Shown here: positions 55,410-63,773 of the stretch, piece by piece
Layout of the letters: every line of letters starts with the position of its first letter
Numbering within the stretch: position 1 is the stretch's first letter
Assembly (NCBI RefSeq): GCF_900220965.1
Contig: NZ_OBQC01000003.1
Location: 310,001-374,000 of the forward strand
From: Ureibacillus acetophenoni
GTDB taxonomy: Bacteria > Bacillota > Bacilli > Bacillales_A > Planococcaceae
DNA: 64,000 nt
Direction of reading: 5' to 3'
Translations under genes and position numbers: made by a program
The notes under the pieces: model-generated
What the model saw: the letters and a program-made list of their open reading frames with translations, nothing else
Database searches by the model: none
What the model was told of the DNA's origin: nothing

Positions 55410-55965
55410 CGGGACAAAAATCTGGATTCTTCGGAATTTAGTCGCGTAAAAATTCGGTTGTGTGACAAAAGGTTAGAATTCTCAGGATTATATCACGGAA
55501 AGTTGAGTTGCATGACAAAAAATCAGAATGCTCAGGAATAGTGTCACGGAAAGTTGAGTTGCGTGACAAAAAAACAGAATTCACAGGAATAGTGTCATGG
55601 AAAAGTGAGTTGCGTGACAAAAAATCAGAATTCACAGGAATAGTGTCATGGATAATTGAGTTGCGTGACAACATATTAGAATTTCAGCAAAAAGTGTCAC
55701 GGAAAATCGTGTTGCGTGACAAAAAATTAGAATTCACAGGAATAGTGTCATGGAAAAGTGAGTTGCGTGACAAAAAATCAGAATGCTCAGGAATAGTGTC
55801 ATGGAAAAGTGAGTTGCGTGACAAAAAATCAGAATTCACAGGAATAGTGTCATGGATAATTGAGTTGCGTGACAAAATATCAGAATTCACAGGAATAGTG
55901 TCATGGAAAAGTGAGTTGCATGACAAAAATTCCGATTCTATGGAATTGTGTACGTAAAATCAATT
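55410..55965. repeat. 51-bp tandem repeat array (about 10-11 copies)
   Basis: The TGACA anchor recurs at 55463, 55513, 55564, 55615, 55666, 55717, 55768, 55819, 55870 and 55921: one 50-bp step, then eight exact 51-bp steps. The two ends are decayed copies. Each unit has arms CGTGACA and TGTCA(C/T)G that can pair across about 23 nt, an EcoRI-like AGAATTCACAGG core, and a variable stretch before GAGTTG. Because 51 is a multiple of 3, frames stay open on both strands (17-residue periods), but none has a good ribosome site. It fills the 676-bp gap between ansA and ypdA. Confidence 0.9.
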
Positions 55966-56002
55966 CCCATACCCATCTCAAGCACTTGGTAACTTACATC
56001 CT

Positions 56003-56043
56003 GAAAAAATTGTCCGCGAGCCTTCTCGTGGACAATTTTTTAC
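56003..56043. terminator. bidirectional terminator after ypdA
   Basis: A 16-bp stem (56005-56020 with 56025-56040; a G-T pair inside) with A-rich and T-rich flanks on both sides. It ends ypdA on the minus strand and could stop ansA-side transcription. Confidence 0.92.
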
Positions 56044-56045
56044 TA

Positions 56046-57014
56046 CTATTTCCCTTTTTTCGAAATACAATCAGCAATAAATCCGCCATGAAACTTCCCG
56101 TTTTCAATGAAGATTTCATTAGCATTATTTCCCGCAGCAAGAACTCCCGCGATGAATAGATTTTCTACATTTGTTTCCATAGTTTCTGGATTATAACGAG
56201 GACGACCTGATTCTTGGTCGATTTCAACTCCAATTGATTTTATGAAATTGTGATCTGGATGATAACCTGTCATGGCAAAAACAAACTCGTTTTGAATGAC
56301 TTGTTCTTCCCCATCAACTGTAAGTAGCACTTCATCATCACGAATCTCTAACACGTGACTATTGAAAAGCATATTTATTTCTTCATTTCGAACTAGTGCA
56401 TCAAATTCCGGTAAAATCCACGGTTTTACACTTGGTGAATATTGACTTCCACGATAAGAAACTGTTACACGTGCACCTGCTTTATTTAATTCAAGCGCTG
56501 CATCAACAGCTGAATTTTTCCCACCAATAATTAAAACATCTGTATCAAAAAATGGATGTGCCTCTTTAAAATAGTGAAAAACTTTAGGTAAATTTTCACC
56601 AGGAATATTTAAATAGTTCGGTTGATCGTAATACCCAGTAGCTAGAATAACGTAAGGTGTCACATAATCAGCTTTGTCTGATTTTACAATGAAAGAACCG
56701 TCTTCCTGTTTTGAAACATTTTCAACTTTTTCAAAACGATTTACTTTTAGATTTTTCATCTTCACAACTTCACGGTAATACACTAATGCTTGATTTCTAC
56801 GAGGTTTGCGTTCTTCAATTATGAATGGAACATCCCCAATTGCTAATTTTTCACTCGTACTAAAAAATGTTTGATGTGTTGGGTAATTATATAGGGCATT
56901 TACAACATTCCCTTTTTCAATAATGACAGGTTGTAATCCGATATTTTGCAATTCAATTGCTGCTGACAATCCACAAGGACCCCCACCTACAATTATTGCA
57001 TCTACCTTTTGCAT
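56046..57014 (-). CDS. ypdA: bacillithiol disulfide reductase YpdA (Bdr)
   Basis: A 322-residue FAD/NADPH oxidoreductase that reduces oxidised bacillithiol. The N-terminal FAD motif IIVGGGPCGLSAA contains the active-site Cys typical of YpdA (C14); the NADPH motif IIGGKNSAVDAALEL follows, and YHPDHNFI and LFIAGVLAAG complete the fold. TTAAGGAG precedes the ATG. It pairs functionally with bshA at 20 kb. gudB, its B. subtilis neighbour, is not present. Confidence 0.94.
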   Translation of the reverse strand: MQKVDAIIVGGGPCGLSAAIELQNIGLQPVIIEKGNVVNALYNYPTHQTFFSTSEKLAIGDVPFIIEERKPRRNQALVYYREVVKMKNLKVNRFEKVENVSKQEDGSFIVKSDKADYVTPYVILATGYYDQPNYLNIPGENLPKVFHYFKEAHPFFDTDVLIIGGKNSAVDAALELNKAGARVTVSYRGSQYSPSVKPWILPEFDALVRNEEINMLFNSHVLEIRDDEVLLTVDGEEQVIQNEFVFAMTGYHPDHNFIKSIGVEIDQESGRPRYNPETMETNVENLFIAGVLAAGNNANEIFIENGKFHGGFIADCISKKGK

Positions 57015-57155
57015 AACGACATCTCCTTAAACATACCTACTACTATAATACTATCGAATTTTTTTCATTCGTTTAAATCTATTCTATCATAAACAAATTG
57101 GTGAATTTGAGATCGAATTAAATATGAAGCATCAGTTAGAAATATCTTATTCCAT

Positions 57156-57911
57156 TCATTTTAAAGAGAATTTAACATCAATAATATGACATTGAGGTTT
57201 CGCACCAAGTCGTAGCGGTAATAAAGTCGTTCCGTAACCATTACTAATTAAAATAGGAACTCCTTCAATAATGGAAAATGATCCTGGAGGGTGTACTCCA
57301 AATGGTCCAAAACGAATTTGCCCTCCATGCAAATGTCCACCCATTAAAAAATCTACTTTATAATTTCTAAGAATAGTAGGGAATATTTGGGGATTATGGG
57401 AAATAAAAATATTCACGGCTCCCTCTTCCACTTTGTCAAATATCTTGTCAAAGTTGGTATTAGTTTTCGCTGTAAAATCAACCGCACTTAACCAAATTTT
57501 GTTTTGACTATTCAATAAAACAGCATCATCTTCAATAACTTGAACACCCGTTTCATTAAAAATAGAACGAAGTCGTTCCTCCCCTACTTCCCGATCATTG
57601 TTACCCCAAACAAAATAAACTGGACCTAATAATTTCAACAAATTTATATTTGCATAAATACGATCAATAGGTGTTCGTTTATCTGCAAAGTCTCCACCAA
57701 TAATGACCGCATCCACTTTTTTAGTTATACTTCGAATCATTTGTTCATTTACTTTGCGAACATGGACATCGGAAATAAAAAATAAAACTAACTTTTCCCC
57801 TTCTTCATCCATTTGTAACTCGTGATATAATACGTTATTTTCAAAAGCTTCCTTTACCATATAAAGTACAAGGGAGATTGAGAGAATTGCTAATATTAGG
57901 ATATAAATCAA
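57156..57911 (-). CDS. ypbG: metallophosphoesterase YpbG-like
   Basis: A 251-residue calcineurin-like phosphoesterase with an N-terminal membrane segment (about 2-20). Metal motifs are ISDVHV, GGDFADKR, GNNDRE and GGHLHGGQIR. The start is TTG, after AAAGGAGAG at good spacing. It lies between ypdA and ypbE as part of the conserved yp- region. The substrate is unknown; relatives include UDP-diacylglucosamine pyrophosphatase-like and phosphodiesterase-type enzymes. Confidence 0.85.
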   Translation of the reverse strand: MIYILILAILSISLVLYMVKEAFENNVLYHELQMDEEGEKLVLFFISDVHVRKVNEQMIRSITKKVDAVIIGGDFADKRTPIDRIYANINLLKLLGPVYFVWGNNDREVGEERLRSIFNETGVQVIEDDAVLLNSQNKIWLSAVDFTAKTNTNFDKIFDKVEEGAVNIFISHNPQIFPTILRNYKVDFLMGGHLHGGQIRFGPFGVHPPGSFSIIEGVPILISNGYGTTLLPLRLGAKPQCHIIDVKFSLK

Positions 57912-57929
57912 GAAGCTCTCTCCTTTCTT

Positions 57930-57970
57930 GGAAAAGAAAAAGACGATGCAGCTTGACTAAACATCGTCTT
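57930..57970 (-). terminator. terminator of ypbE
   Basis: Stem AAGACGATG/CATCGTCTT (57940-57970) followed by TTTCTTTTCC on the minus strand; it separates ypbE from ypbG. Confidence 0.88.
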
Positions 57971-58038
57971 AAATCATAACTAATATGAGAAATATTGTAA
58001 TTCATTTATAAATGAATTGAAAATAATCCGTTTACTTT

Positions 58039-58653
58039 TTATGGAATGATTAATACTTGTCCAACTTGAATATCAGGAGTTTGTAACCTATTCGCTTCCA
58101 TAATAGCATCTACAGTTGTATTGTTATTTCTTGCAATACTAAATAATGTATCTCCCACTTGAACTTTGTGTTCACCTTTTGTTACAGGACCTTCTTGAGC
58201 TGGTTTATTATCTTTTTCAGTATTCGTTTCTTCCTTAGAAGTAGAATCATCTGTTTTCGTATTCTGCTCGTCTTGCTCTATGTCTTGCTTAACTTCTTCA
58301 GACTCGTCATCTTCCTCTTTATTTACATCAACTGTATCATCTACTAATACAGGTTCTTCAGTAGTAGTTTCATCCTTCTCATCTTCTACTTTATTATTTT
58401 TCTCGTATTCTAGTAACTCTTCGTTTCCTTGTGCTTGACTTTGATTTGGTGGAGTATAGAACCCCCATACATACACTAACACAACGAGTGGAATGAAAAT
58501 AAATATAACAGTTAATATTGTCATTAAAGGATCTCTACGTATAGGCTTTTTATTTTTTGCTACACGAGAGCGTGACTGTCTGGAGTTCGGCTTTTCGATT
58601 TCAATAGATTGACGGTGTTCTTCTATTTTCTCTCTATAATCCTTTTTATTCAT
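58039..58653 (-). CDS. ypbE: LysM-domain membrane protein YpbE
   Basis: A 204-residue protein: basic cytoplasmic N-terminus (1-42), one membrane segment (about 44-67), a long low-complexity acidic linker rich in Glu, Asp, Lys and Thr (about 75-155), and a C-terminal LysM domain (about 160-204, HKVQVGDTLFSIARNNNTTVD). It probably binds peptidoglycan from the membrane. GGAGGTGG precedes the ATG. Position next to ypbG is as in B. subtilis. Confidence 0.88.
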   Translation of the reverse strand: MNKKDYREKIEEHRQSIEIEKPNSRQSRSRVAKNKKPIRRDPLMTILTVIFIFIPLVVLVYVWGFYTPPNQSQAQGNEELLEYEKNNKVEDEKDETTTEEPVLVDDTVDVNKEEDDESEEVKQDIEQDEQNTKTDDSTSKEETNTEKDNKPAQEGPVTKGEHKVQVGDTLFSIARNNNTTVDAIMEANRLQTPDIQVGQVLIIP

Positions 58654-58852
58654 AATTTACCACCTCCGACACTTTCTGTATCATATTATGACGAAATTTA
58701 GTGAAATTGTAAATGATTCAAATACTATTATAATAGATTCTGTCGAAATTTCGAATTCAAAGAAGGGAATAATCTGTCTAAAGTTTGACTAAAATAAATT
58801 TTTATTATTATGCGGATTTCTAAAATAACTATTCATTTAAAGTAGTCCCTAC

Positions 58853-58886
58853 ATAAAAAAAGGCATCTCCCTATCTAGAGACACCT
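58853..58886 (-). terminator. terminator of the catabolic operon
   Basis: Stem AGGCATCTC/GAGACACCT (58861-58886, two G-U pairs) followed by seven T on the minus strand, 8 nt after the dehydrogenase stop. Confidence 0.85.
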
Positions 58887-58893
58887 TTCACCA

Positions 58894-60387
58894 TTATGAT
58901 TTAATTAATTGCATTGCGTACTTCGCTGCATTTTCCCCTGCAATTTTACCAAAAACAGAACCAGCCATTAATCCAGCTCCACCTGGATAATTTTTATAAA
59001 ATAACCCTCCAACGACCTCTCCAGCAGCAAATAGTCCATTAATATTTTTATAAACTATATTTTGTACTTCTGCATTTTCATTAATTTTTAGGCCACCATA
59101 AGTAAAAGTTATACCACAAGTGACTGCATAAGCTTCAAATGGTGCAGTATCAATTTTATTTGCCCAGTTACTTTTCGGAACAGTTAAACCTTTTGTTTTT
59201 CGGCCGTCTTTGATATTTGGATTAAATGGTACAGATTCATCAACCGCTTCGTTGTACGCTTTTATTTCACTTAAAAAAGTACCCTTATCAATTTCACCCA
59301 TTTTATCGGCTAATTGTTCCAATGAGTCAGCCTTAACTTTCGTCACTTTTCTTCCTTTGTATTCCTCACGCAAGAAAGGTGCCACCTTCGCATCAAATAT
59401 TTGCCACGCAAACTGATTCGGTTGCTCTAATATTTTTTTCCCGTAACTTGCGTACGTATAGTTTCTAAAATCAGCACCTTCATCTAAAAACCTTTTACCA
59501 TCCCTGTTGACAATCACACCAAATGGGTAACTTAATTTTTGAAAACCTTCTTCAAAATCAGGTAGATATCGATCACCTGTTACAGAATGTGCCTGAGACC
59601 AATTTCCCGCTGGTAGGGCACCAATATTCAAAGCCATTTGTATTCCTTCACCCGTATTAAACTTACTACCTCTCGTATGAACGAGATCCCAATTTGGTCC
59701 CAAATAGCGAGTTCTCATTTCAACGTTGGCATGAAATCCACCCGAAGCTAAGACAACTGACTTCGTTTTAATTCGTTTCGTTTTTCCATTTTCTTTAATA
59801 ACAACTCCTACAATTCCTTCATCTGTATGAATTAGTTCTATTGCCATCGTTTCATAAAAAATCGAAATTCCCATTTTTTTAGCTTCTTTATGGAGGGCAT
59901 CCACTAAACCTGGTCCTCCACCAACAGATTCTAGTACCATGCCGCCCCAAAATTTAAATATCCCGTCAACTTTAAATGCTTGCCTTCCATAAATCGGGAT
60001 AAAGCGTACATTATGATCCGTTAGCCATTTCATTGTTTCAAAACTATTTTCCGTCAAAATACTAGCTAGGGTTGGGTCTGTATGATAATTTGTCATCCTA
60101 CAAAGATCGTCATAATATTGTTCTTCTGAATAACTACCAAAATCCGTTATTTTAAAATCTTCTTCATCTAGATCGGGAATAATTTGTTTAATTTCTTCGT
60201 TATTGTTATAAGCAAAACGAATGGAACCATGAGTATAAGTTGTATTTCCACCTTTTTCATTTTCAGGTGCCTTTTCTAATACGATAGTTCTTGCTCCATT
60301 TTCCCTTGCCGAAATAGCAGCGCACATTGCTGCATTACCAGCTCCGATAACTACGACGTCTGTCTCATAATGGAACTCATTGGTCAT
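58894..60387 (-). CDS. FAD-dependent dehydrogenase of the fumarate reductase / TcuA / ketosteroid dehydrogenase superfamily
   Basis: A 497-residue flavoprotein. N-terminal FAD motif VVVIGAGNAAMCAAISARENGA, then VLASGGFHAN and the C-terminal GLFAAGEVVGGLFYKNYPGGAGLMAG typical of flavocytochrome c/fumarate reductase-type enzymes. The family covers tricarballylate dehydrogenase (TcuA), fumarate reductase and 3-ketosteroid delta-1-dehydrogenase (KstD); the NAAMCAA form looks TcuA-like. As the last gene of the ring-cleavage operon, it may desaturate the substrate or a downstream product. The GTGAGGTG site precedes the ATG. Confidence 0.85.
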   Translation of the reverse strand: MTNEFHYETDVVVIGAGNAAMCAAISARENGARTIVLEKAPENEKGGNTTYTHGSIRFAYNNNEEIKQIIPDLDEEDFKITDFGSYSEEQYYDDLCRMTNYHTDPTLASILTENSFETMKWLTDHNVRFIPIYGRQAFKVDGIFKFWGGMVLESVGGGPGLVDALHKEAKKMGISIFYETMAIELIHTDEGIVGVVIKENGKTKRIKTKSVVLASGGFHANVEMRTRYLGPNWDLVHTRGSKFNTGEGIQMALNIGALPAGNWSQAHSVTGDRYLPDFEEGFQKLSYPFGVIVNRDGKRFLDEGADFRNYTYASYGKKILEQPNQFAWQIFDAKVAPFLREEYKGRKVTKVKADSLEQLADKMGEIDKGTFLSEIKAYNEAVDESVPFNPNIKDGRKTKGLTVPKSNWANKIDTAPFEAYAVTCGITFTYGGLKINENAEVQNIVYKNINGLFAAGEVVGGLFYKNYPGGAGLMAGSVFGKIAGENAAKYAMQLIKS

Positions 60388-60416
60388 TTTTTCACCTCAC
60401 TTCCACTGGCCTATGA

Positions 60417-61256
60417 TTACAAATTATCATTAAAGAACTGTTGAATTAAATGATTAAAGCGGTCTTTTTCTTCTAGTTGCGTCCAATGGCCACATTTCCC
60501 AAACACATGAAGTTGTACATTTTTTAAATGCTCAGCTAAATAATAACTGGATTCAATTGAACATACTTTGTCATTTAAACCATGAACAAGTAGTACTTCA
60601 TTTTCAATACGGTTTAATGCGACTGTAGGAATTGGTACCGCTGCTGTTGCAAAGATAGAATCGTTTGAACGTCTAACTTCTGGTCTCATCGCGTTCTCGA
60701 AACGATCTTCTGTTAAAGACTCGATTACCGGCCACATTTTTTCAGGATCATAAACGAACCAACTCATTATTTGTTGAAGTTTTTTCTTAGAAGGATTGTC
60801 GTAGAAAGTTTTCGCTCTTGCTAATTCATAACTTAGTTTTGTATTTGGTGTGCCACCTGGACCCATAAGAACGACTTTGTTTATTCGCTCGGGATGTTCT
60901 ATTAAAAGTTCAAGGGCAATTGAACAGCCTAATGAATTACCTACAACATGAACTTTATCTATATTAAGCTGGTCCAAAAGTTCAATCGTTTGCTTAATCC
61001 ATTCGTCCATCCAAGCTTGACGATTTTTCAATGGTACTTCTGGGTGACTACTATTCGCAAAACCGTATAAATCCGGTGCTAAACAATGAAATGTTTCACC
61101 TAAATTTTCGAGAGCAGGTTTCCAGTTGGCAATGGACGTCACACCTGGTCCAGAACCGTGTAAAAACAAAATCGTTTCTTCGTTCCCTTCACCTGACCGG
61201 TTTAAGAATGTTTCAAAGTGTTCTGTTCTCTCAATATTACTCGTAATATTCGCCAT
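60417..61256 (-). CDS. alpha/beta hydrolase, meta-cleavage product hydrolase type
   Basis: A 279-residue hydrolase like BphD, MhpC and HsaD, which split the C-C bond of ring-cleavage products. The oxyanion segment LFLHGSGPGVTSIANW, nucleophile Ser108 in VVGNSLGCS, Asp229 in HGLNDKV, and His257 in GHWTQLE form the expected triad. The HGxGPG-W motif and the dioxygenase gene 16 nt upstream support this role over a plain esterase. GGGAGG precedes the ATG. Confidence 0.88.
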   Translation of the reverse strand: MANITSNIERTEHFETFLNRSGEGNEETILFLHGSGPGVTSIANWKPALENLGETFHCLAPDLYGFANSSHPEVPLKNRQAWMDEWIKQTIELLDQLNIDKVHVVGNSLGCSIALELLIEHPERINKVVLMGPGGTPNTKLSYELARAKTFYDNPSKKKLQQIMSWFVYDPEKMWPVIESLTEDRFENAMRPEVRRSNDSIFATAAVPIPTVALNRIENEVLLVHGLNDKVCSIESSYYLAEHLKNVQLHVFGKCGHWTQLEEKDRFNHLIQQFFNDNL

Positions 61257-61272
61257 TTCACTCTACCTCCCA

Positions 61273-62235
61273 TTAAGCTTCAATCGTATGCTTCACAATT
61301 TCTTTTTTCGAAATGCTATCTCCCCAATACGTATTACCAAACGCTCGTTCAGATTCGTTCCATGCAACCGGTTCCCAATCTGGTTCAAATATTAAATAAC
61401 CTCCAGTAAAGATTTCAACGGTACATCCACTTCCTGGGTCAGTTACGTATAAATATAGCGCTTGTGAAATGCTATGCTTGCCAGGACCACAAATCGGTAA
61501 GTTATGTTCTTTACAAATATCAGCAGCCCTTAAAACATCTTGAGAATCATCCACCCAATATGAGATATGATGTAATCTTGCTTTTGTTGGGATCTCTTCC
61601 TTATCTCGAGTGACAAGTGCTACATCATGTACAAGCGGTGTTACACTCATCCAACCTGCTAATATTTGATCGCTATGATCCTTTTTTAAATACTCTCTTA
61701 ACTTAAACCCTAGTACTTCTTGGAAAAATTGATAGGTTTGTTGCCAATCTTCAGAAGTATGAAGGTTAACATGATCGAAACGACGTGGAGAAATACCTTT
61801 TGCCCATGCTTTATATGTTTGGTTTTTTAACACTGAACGTCGGTGCTCCTGTACTTGAGGTTTCTTTACATCATAGTAAAGTTCAAACGTATGACCGCTC
61901 GGAACTTTAAATCTGATAGCTTCTCCGATTCCTGGTGTCGTCCAAGGAGCAATCGACTCAACTTCTAATCCTTTACTTACTAATAGATCTTTAAAAGCTA
62001 AAACATCTTCTTTACCCTTCGTACGCCATCCGATATGACGTACATATCCTCGTTCACCTTGCTCAAGGGATAGTGAGTGATGTTCAAAATCTCCCCAAGC
62101 TCGTAAATAGTGAACACCATCCAAGACTTCTGTTTCTTCTAGCCCTAATACTTCTTTAAAAAATACGAGCGACTTTTCTAAATCGCTTGTTACTAATGCA
62201 ACATAACCAAGCTTAGCTATTTCAGGTATGCTCAT
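61273..62235 (-). CDS. extradiol ring-cleavage dioxygenase (catechol 2,3-dioxygenase type)
   Basis: A 320-residue type I extradiol dioxygenase with two VOC modules (about 5-120 and 150-280). Predicted iron ligands are H155 (FDHVNL), one of H222/H223 (LHHISYW) and E274 (VEIFTGGY). H254 (GPGKHS) and Y280 are the usual catalytic partners. The size and motifs fit the catechol 2,3-dioxygenase / HsaC / BphC group. It opens the ring of a catechol made by the upstream monooxygenase. The exact catechol cannot be read from the sequence. Confidence 0.9.
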   Translation of the reverse strand: MSIPEIAKLGYVALVTSDLEKSLVFFKEVLGLEETEVLDGVHYLRAWGDFEHHSLSLEQGERGYVRHIGWRTKGKEDVLAFKDLLVSKGLEVESIAPWTTPGIGEAIRFKVPSGHTFELYYDVKKPQVQEHRRSVLKNQTYKAWAKGISPRRFDHVNLHTSEDWQQTYQFFQEVLGFKLREYLKKDHSDQILAGWMSVTPLVHDVALVTRDKEEIPTKARLHHISYWVDDSQDVLRAADICKEHNLPICGPGKHSISQALYLYVTDPGSGCTVEIFTGGYLIFEPDWEPVAWNESERAFGNTYWGDSISKKEIVKHTIEA

Positions 62236-62336
62236 AGAATTACTCCCTTACTAAAATCTCTTTTATTTTTAGTAGAAATACAAAAAATTAGAGTAGTATA
62301 GCCCTCTAAATTTTGTAAACGCATACAAATCATCTA

Positions 62337-63530
62337 TTAAAATCTTAGAGCATTTGTTTCTAAACCTGACAAAACACGTCCATAGTTTTCAATCGTAATA
62401 ATAGGCGATAATGAACGGTGTGAGTGTAAAGTTAAGAAATCGCGTATTATTCGTTGCATTGGATGACCATCATACACAAACCCTGAACCACTTCCAGAAA
62501 GTAATAAATCAAGGGCTTCTTTTAATAATTTGTTTGCATAGCCAATATCCGCTAATGCCTTCACTCGTGCAGAACGTTCCATATACTTTTTCTCATTTGC
62601 CCAACGATCAATCTCATCTGCTAAACGATAGAAATATTGCTCAGCAGTTTCAACTTTAAGTGTTGCTTCCGCCAGTAGAGCGTGTGTACTTGCAGCGTCT
62701 TTTACATATTCAACGCCCATATGAACTGCTTTTCGGTAAGGAAGAGCTTCTTTAAATTGATCAAGTGCATTTTTTAAAACACCTAATCCTGGCAATCCTA
62801 GGGATAAAATTAGTCCAGGGAATAATGCTGAATGGTAAAGTGGAATATCTCGTAAGTGAGTCGATTCAAAATTACCATTTAACGCTTCGTTGAACGATGT
62901 GACACGGTGATCTGGAACAAATACATTCGTCATTTTGACACTATTACTACCAGTTCCTCTTAAACCTAACGTATACCAATCATCATTTATTTCTAGCTCT
63001 TTAAACGGTACAGTAATTAACTTTTGGTCTACCATTTCCCCTTTTTCGTTATAAATTGGAAAACCAAAGTAACCCCAAGTTGCATGTAAAGATCCAGAAC
63101 AGAACATCCAAAAACCCTCTTCAATTAAATAACCACCGTCTACTTTTTTCACAATACATTTTCTAGGTTCGTAGACCCCAGCAAATAAAACATCTTCAGG
63201 ATTTTGGCCAAAAATCTCTTCATGTGTCTTTTCTGAGAAAGATTCTGCTACCATTAGTTCCCGAATAGCACAAAGGGCAACAATCCATCCAGTTGATGCA
63301 CATCCACGAGAAATTTCAACAACTGTCTCACTGTAAGTTCGTAAGTTTAATTGTTGACCGCCATATCTTTTTGGTCGAAGCATCGTAAAAATACCGCCAT
63401 CTTTAAGCTCTTGTATCGTTTCCTCAGGAATACGTCTAATATTTTCAGTTTCTTGTGCCCGTTCACGTAATTTCGTAACTAATGATTTTGCATATTCTAC
63501 AGGATTCTCCTGTTTTAACACCTGACTCAT
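62337..63530 (-). CDS. flavin-dependent monooxygenase, acyl-CoA dehydrogenase fold (HsaA/HpaH type)
   Basis: A 397-residue group D flavoprotein monooxygenase of the HsaA / 4-hydroxyphenylacetate hydroxylase C2 / DszC type. It has the acyl-CoA dehydrogenase fold: an N-terminal helical domain (GIFTMLRPKRYGGQ), a middle strand domain (GLRGTGSNSVKMTNVFVPDHR) and C-terminal helices (LTLHSHRSLSPIITIENYGRVLSG). Such enzymes hydroxylate a phenol using reduced flavin from a separate reductase; no reductase gene lies in this window. It is the first gene of the operon. Confidence 0.87.
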   Translation of the reverse strand: MSQVLKQENPVEYAKSLVTKLRERAQETENIRRIPEETIQELKDGGIFTMLRPKRYGGQQLNLRTYSETVVEISRGCASTGWIVALCAIRELMVAESFSEKTHEEIFGQNPEDVLFAGVYEPRKCIVKKVDGGYLIEEGFWMFCSGSLHATWGYFGFPIYNEKGEMVDQKLITVPFKELEINDDWYTLGLRGTGSNSVKMTNVFVPDHRVTSFNEALNGNFESTHLRDIPLYHSALFPGLILSLGLPGLGVLKNALDQFKEALPYRKAVHMGVEYVKDAASTHALLAEATLKVETAEQYFYRLADEIDRWANEKKYMERSARVKALADIGYANKLLKEALDLLLSGSGSGFVYDGHPMQRIIRDFLTLHSHRSLSPIITIENYGRVLSGLETNALRF

Positions 63531-63570
63531 CTACAACACCCCTTATCAAAAATGAACTTCTTGATACAAA

Positions 63571-63644
63571 TTTAAAGTTTTTTACCTTGAAATGTAAGAT
63601 AAAAAACCTTTCAAGAATTCTCAAAAATTCAATAAAATTTATTG
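63571..63644. promoter_or_regulatory. dyads upstream of the catabolic operon, possible operators
   Basis: Two symmetric sequences lie in the 240-bp leader. The first is an imperfect dyad at 63571-63614 (TTTAAAGTTTTTTACCTT against AAGATAAAAAACCTTTCAA, 7-bp gap). The second is the perfect palindrome CAATAAAATTTATTG at 63630-63644. They are placed where a regulator such as the adjacent PucR-type protein would act. A catabolite-responsive (cre) box is not evident. Confidence 0.45.
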
Positions 63645-63680
63645 GTTTTTCAATTTTGCTAGAAATGCTAATAGATGAGC

Positions 63681-63735
63681 AAAATAAAATAAAAATGGGC
63701 GTTTTAGCAGATTTACATAGTCTGATAAAACACCC
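63681..63735 (-). terminator. terminator of the PucR-type regulator gene
   Basis: A long stem (GGGCGTTTTA and CAGA with their partners, 63697-63735; one bulge per side) is followed on the minus strand by ATTTTTATTTTATTTT, 39 nt after the regulator stop. Confidence 0.88.
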
Positions 63736-63773
63736 TTAATTCAATAATTTTTTACAGATTCCCATTGTTATTT

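Noticed and set aside
55438-55957. Reading frames on both strands of the repeat array (17-residue repeats)
   Set aside because: They stay open only because the 51-bp unit is a multiple of three and lacks stops in those frames. Starts lack good ribosome sites and both strands cannot plausibly code the same kind of repeat. Kept as a repeat, not as genes.
55410-55965. CRISPR array
   Set aside because: Units are conserved over almost all 51 bp with no unique spacers, and no cas genes are nearby.
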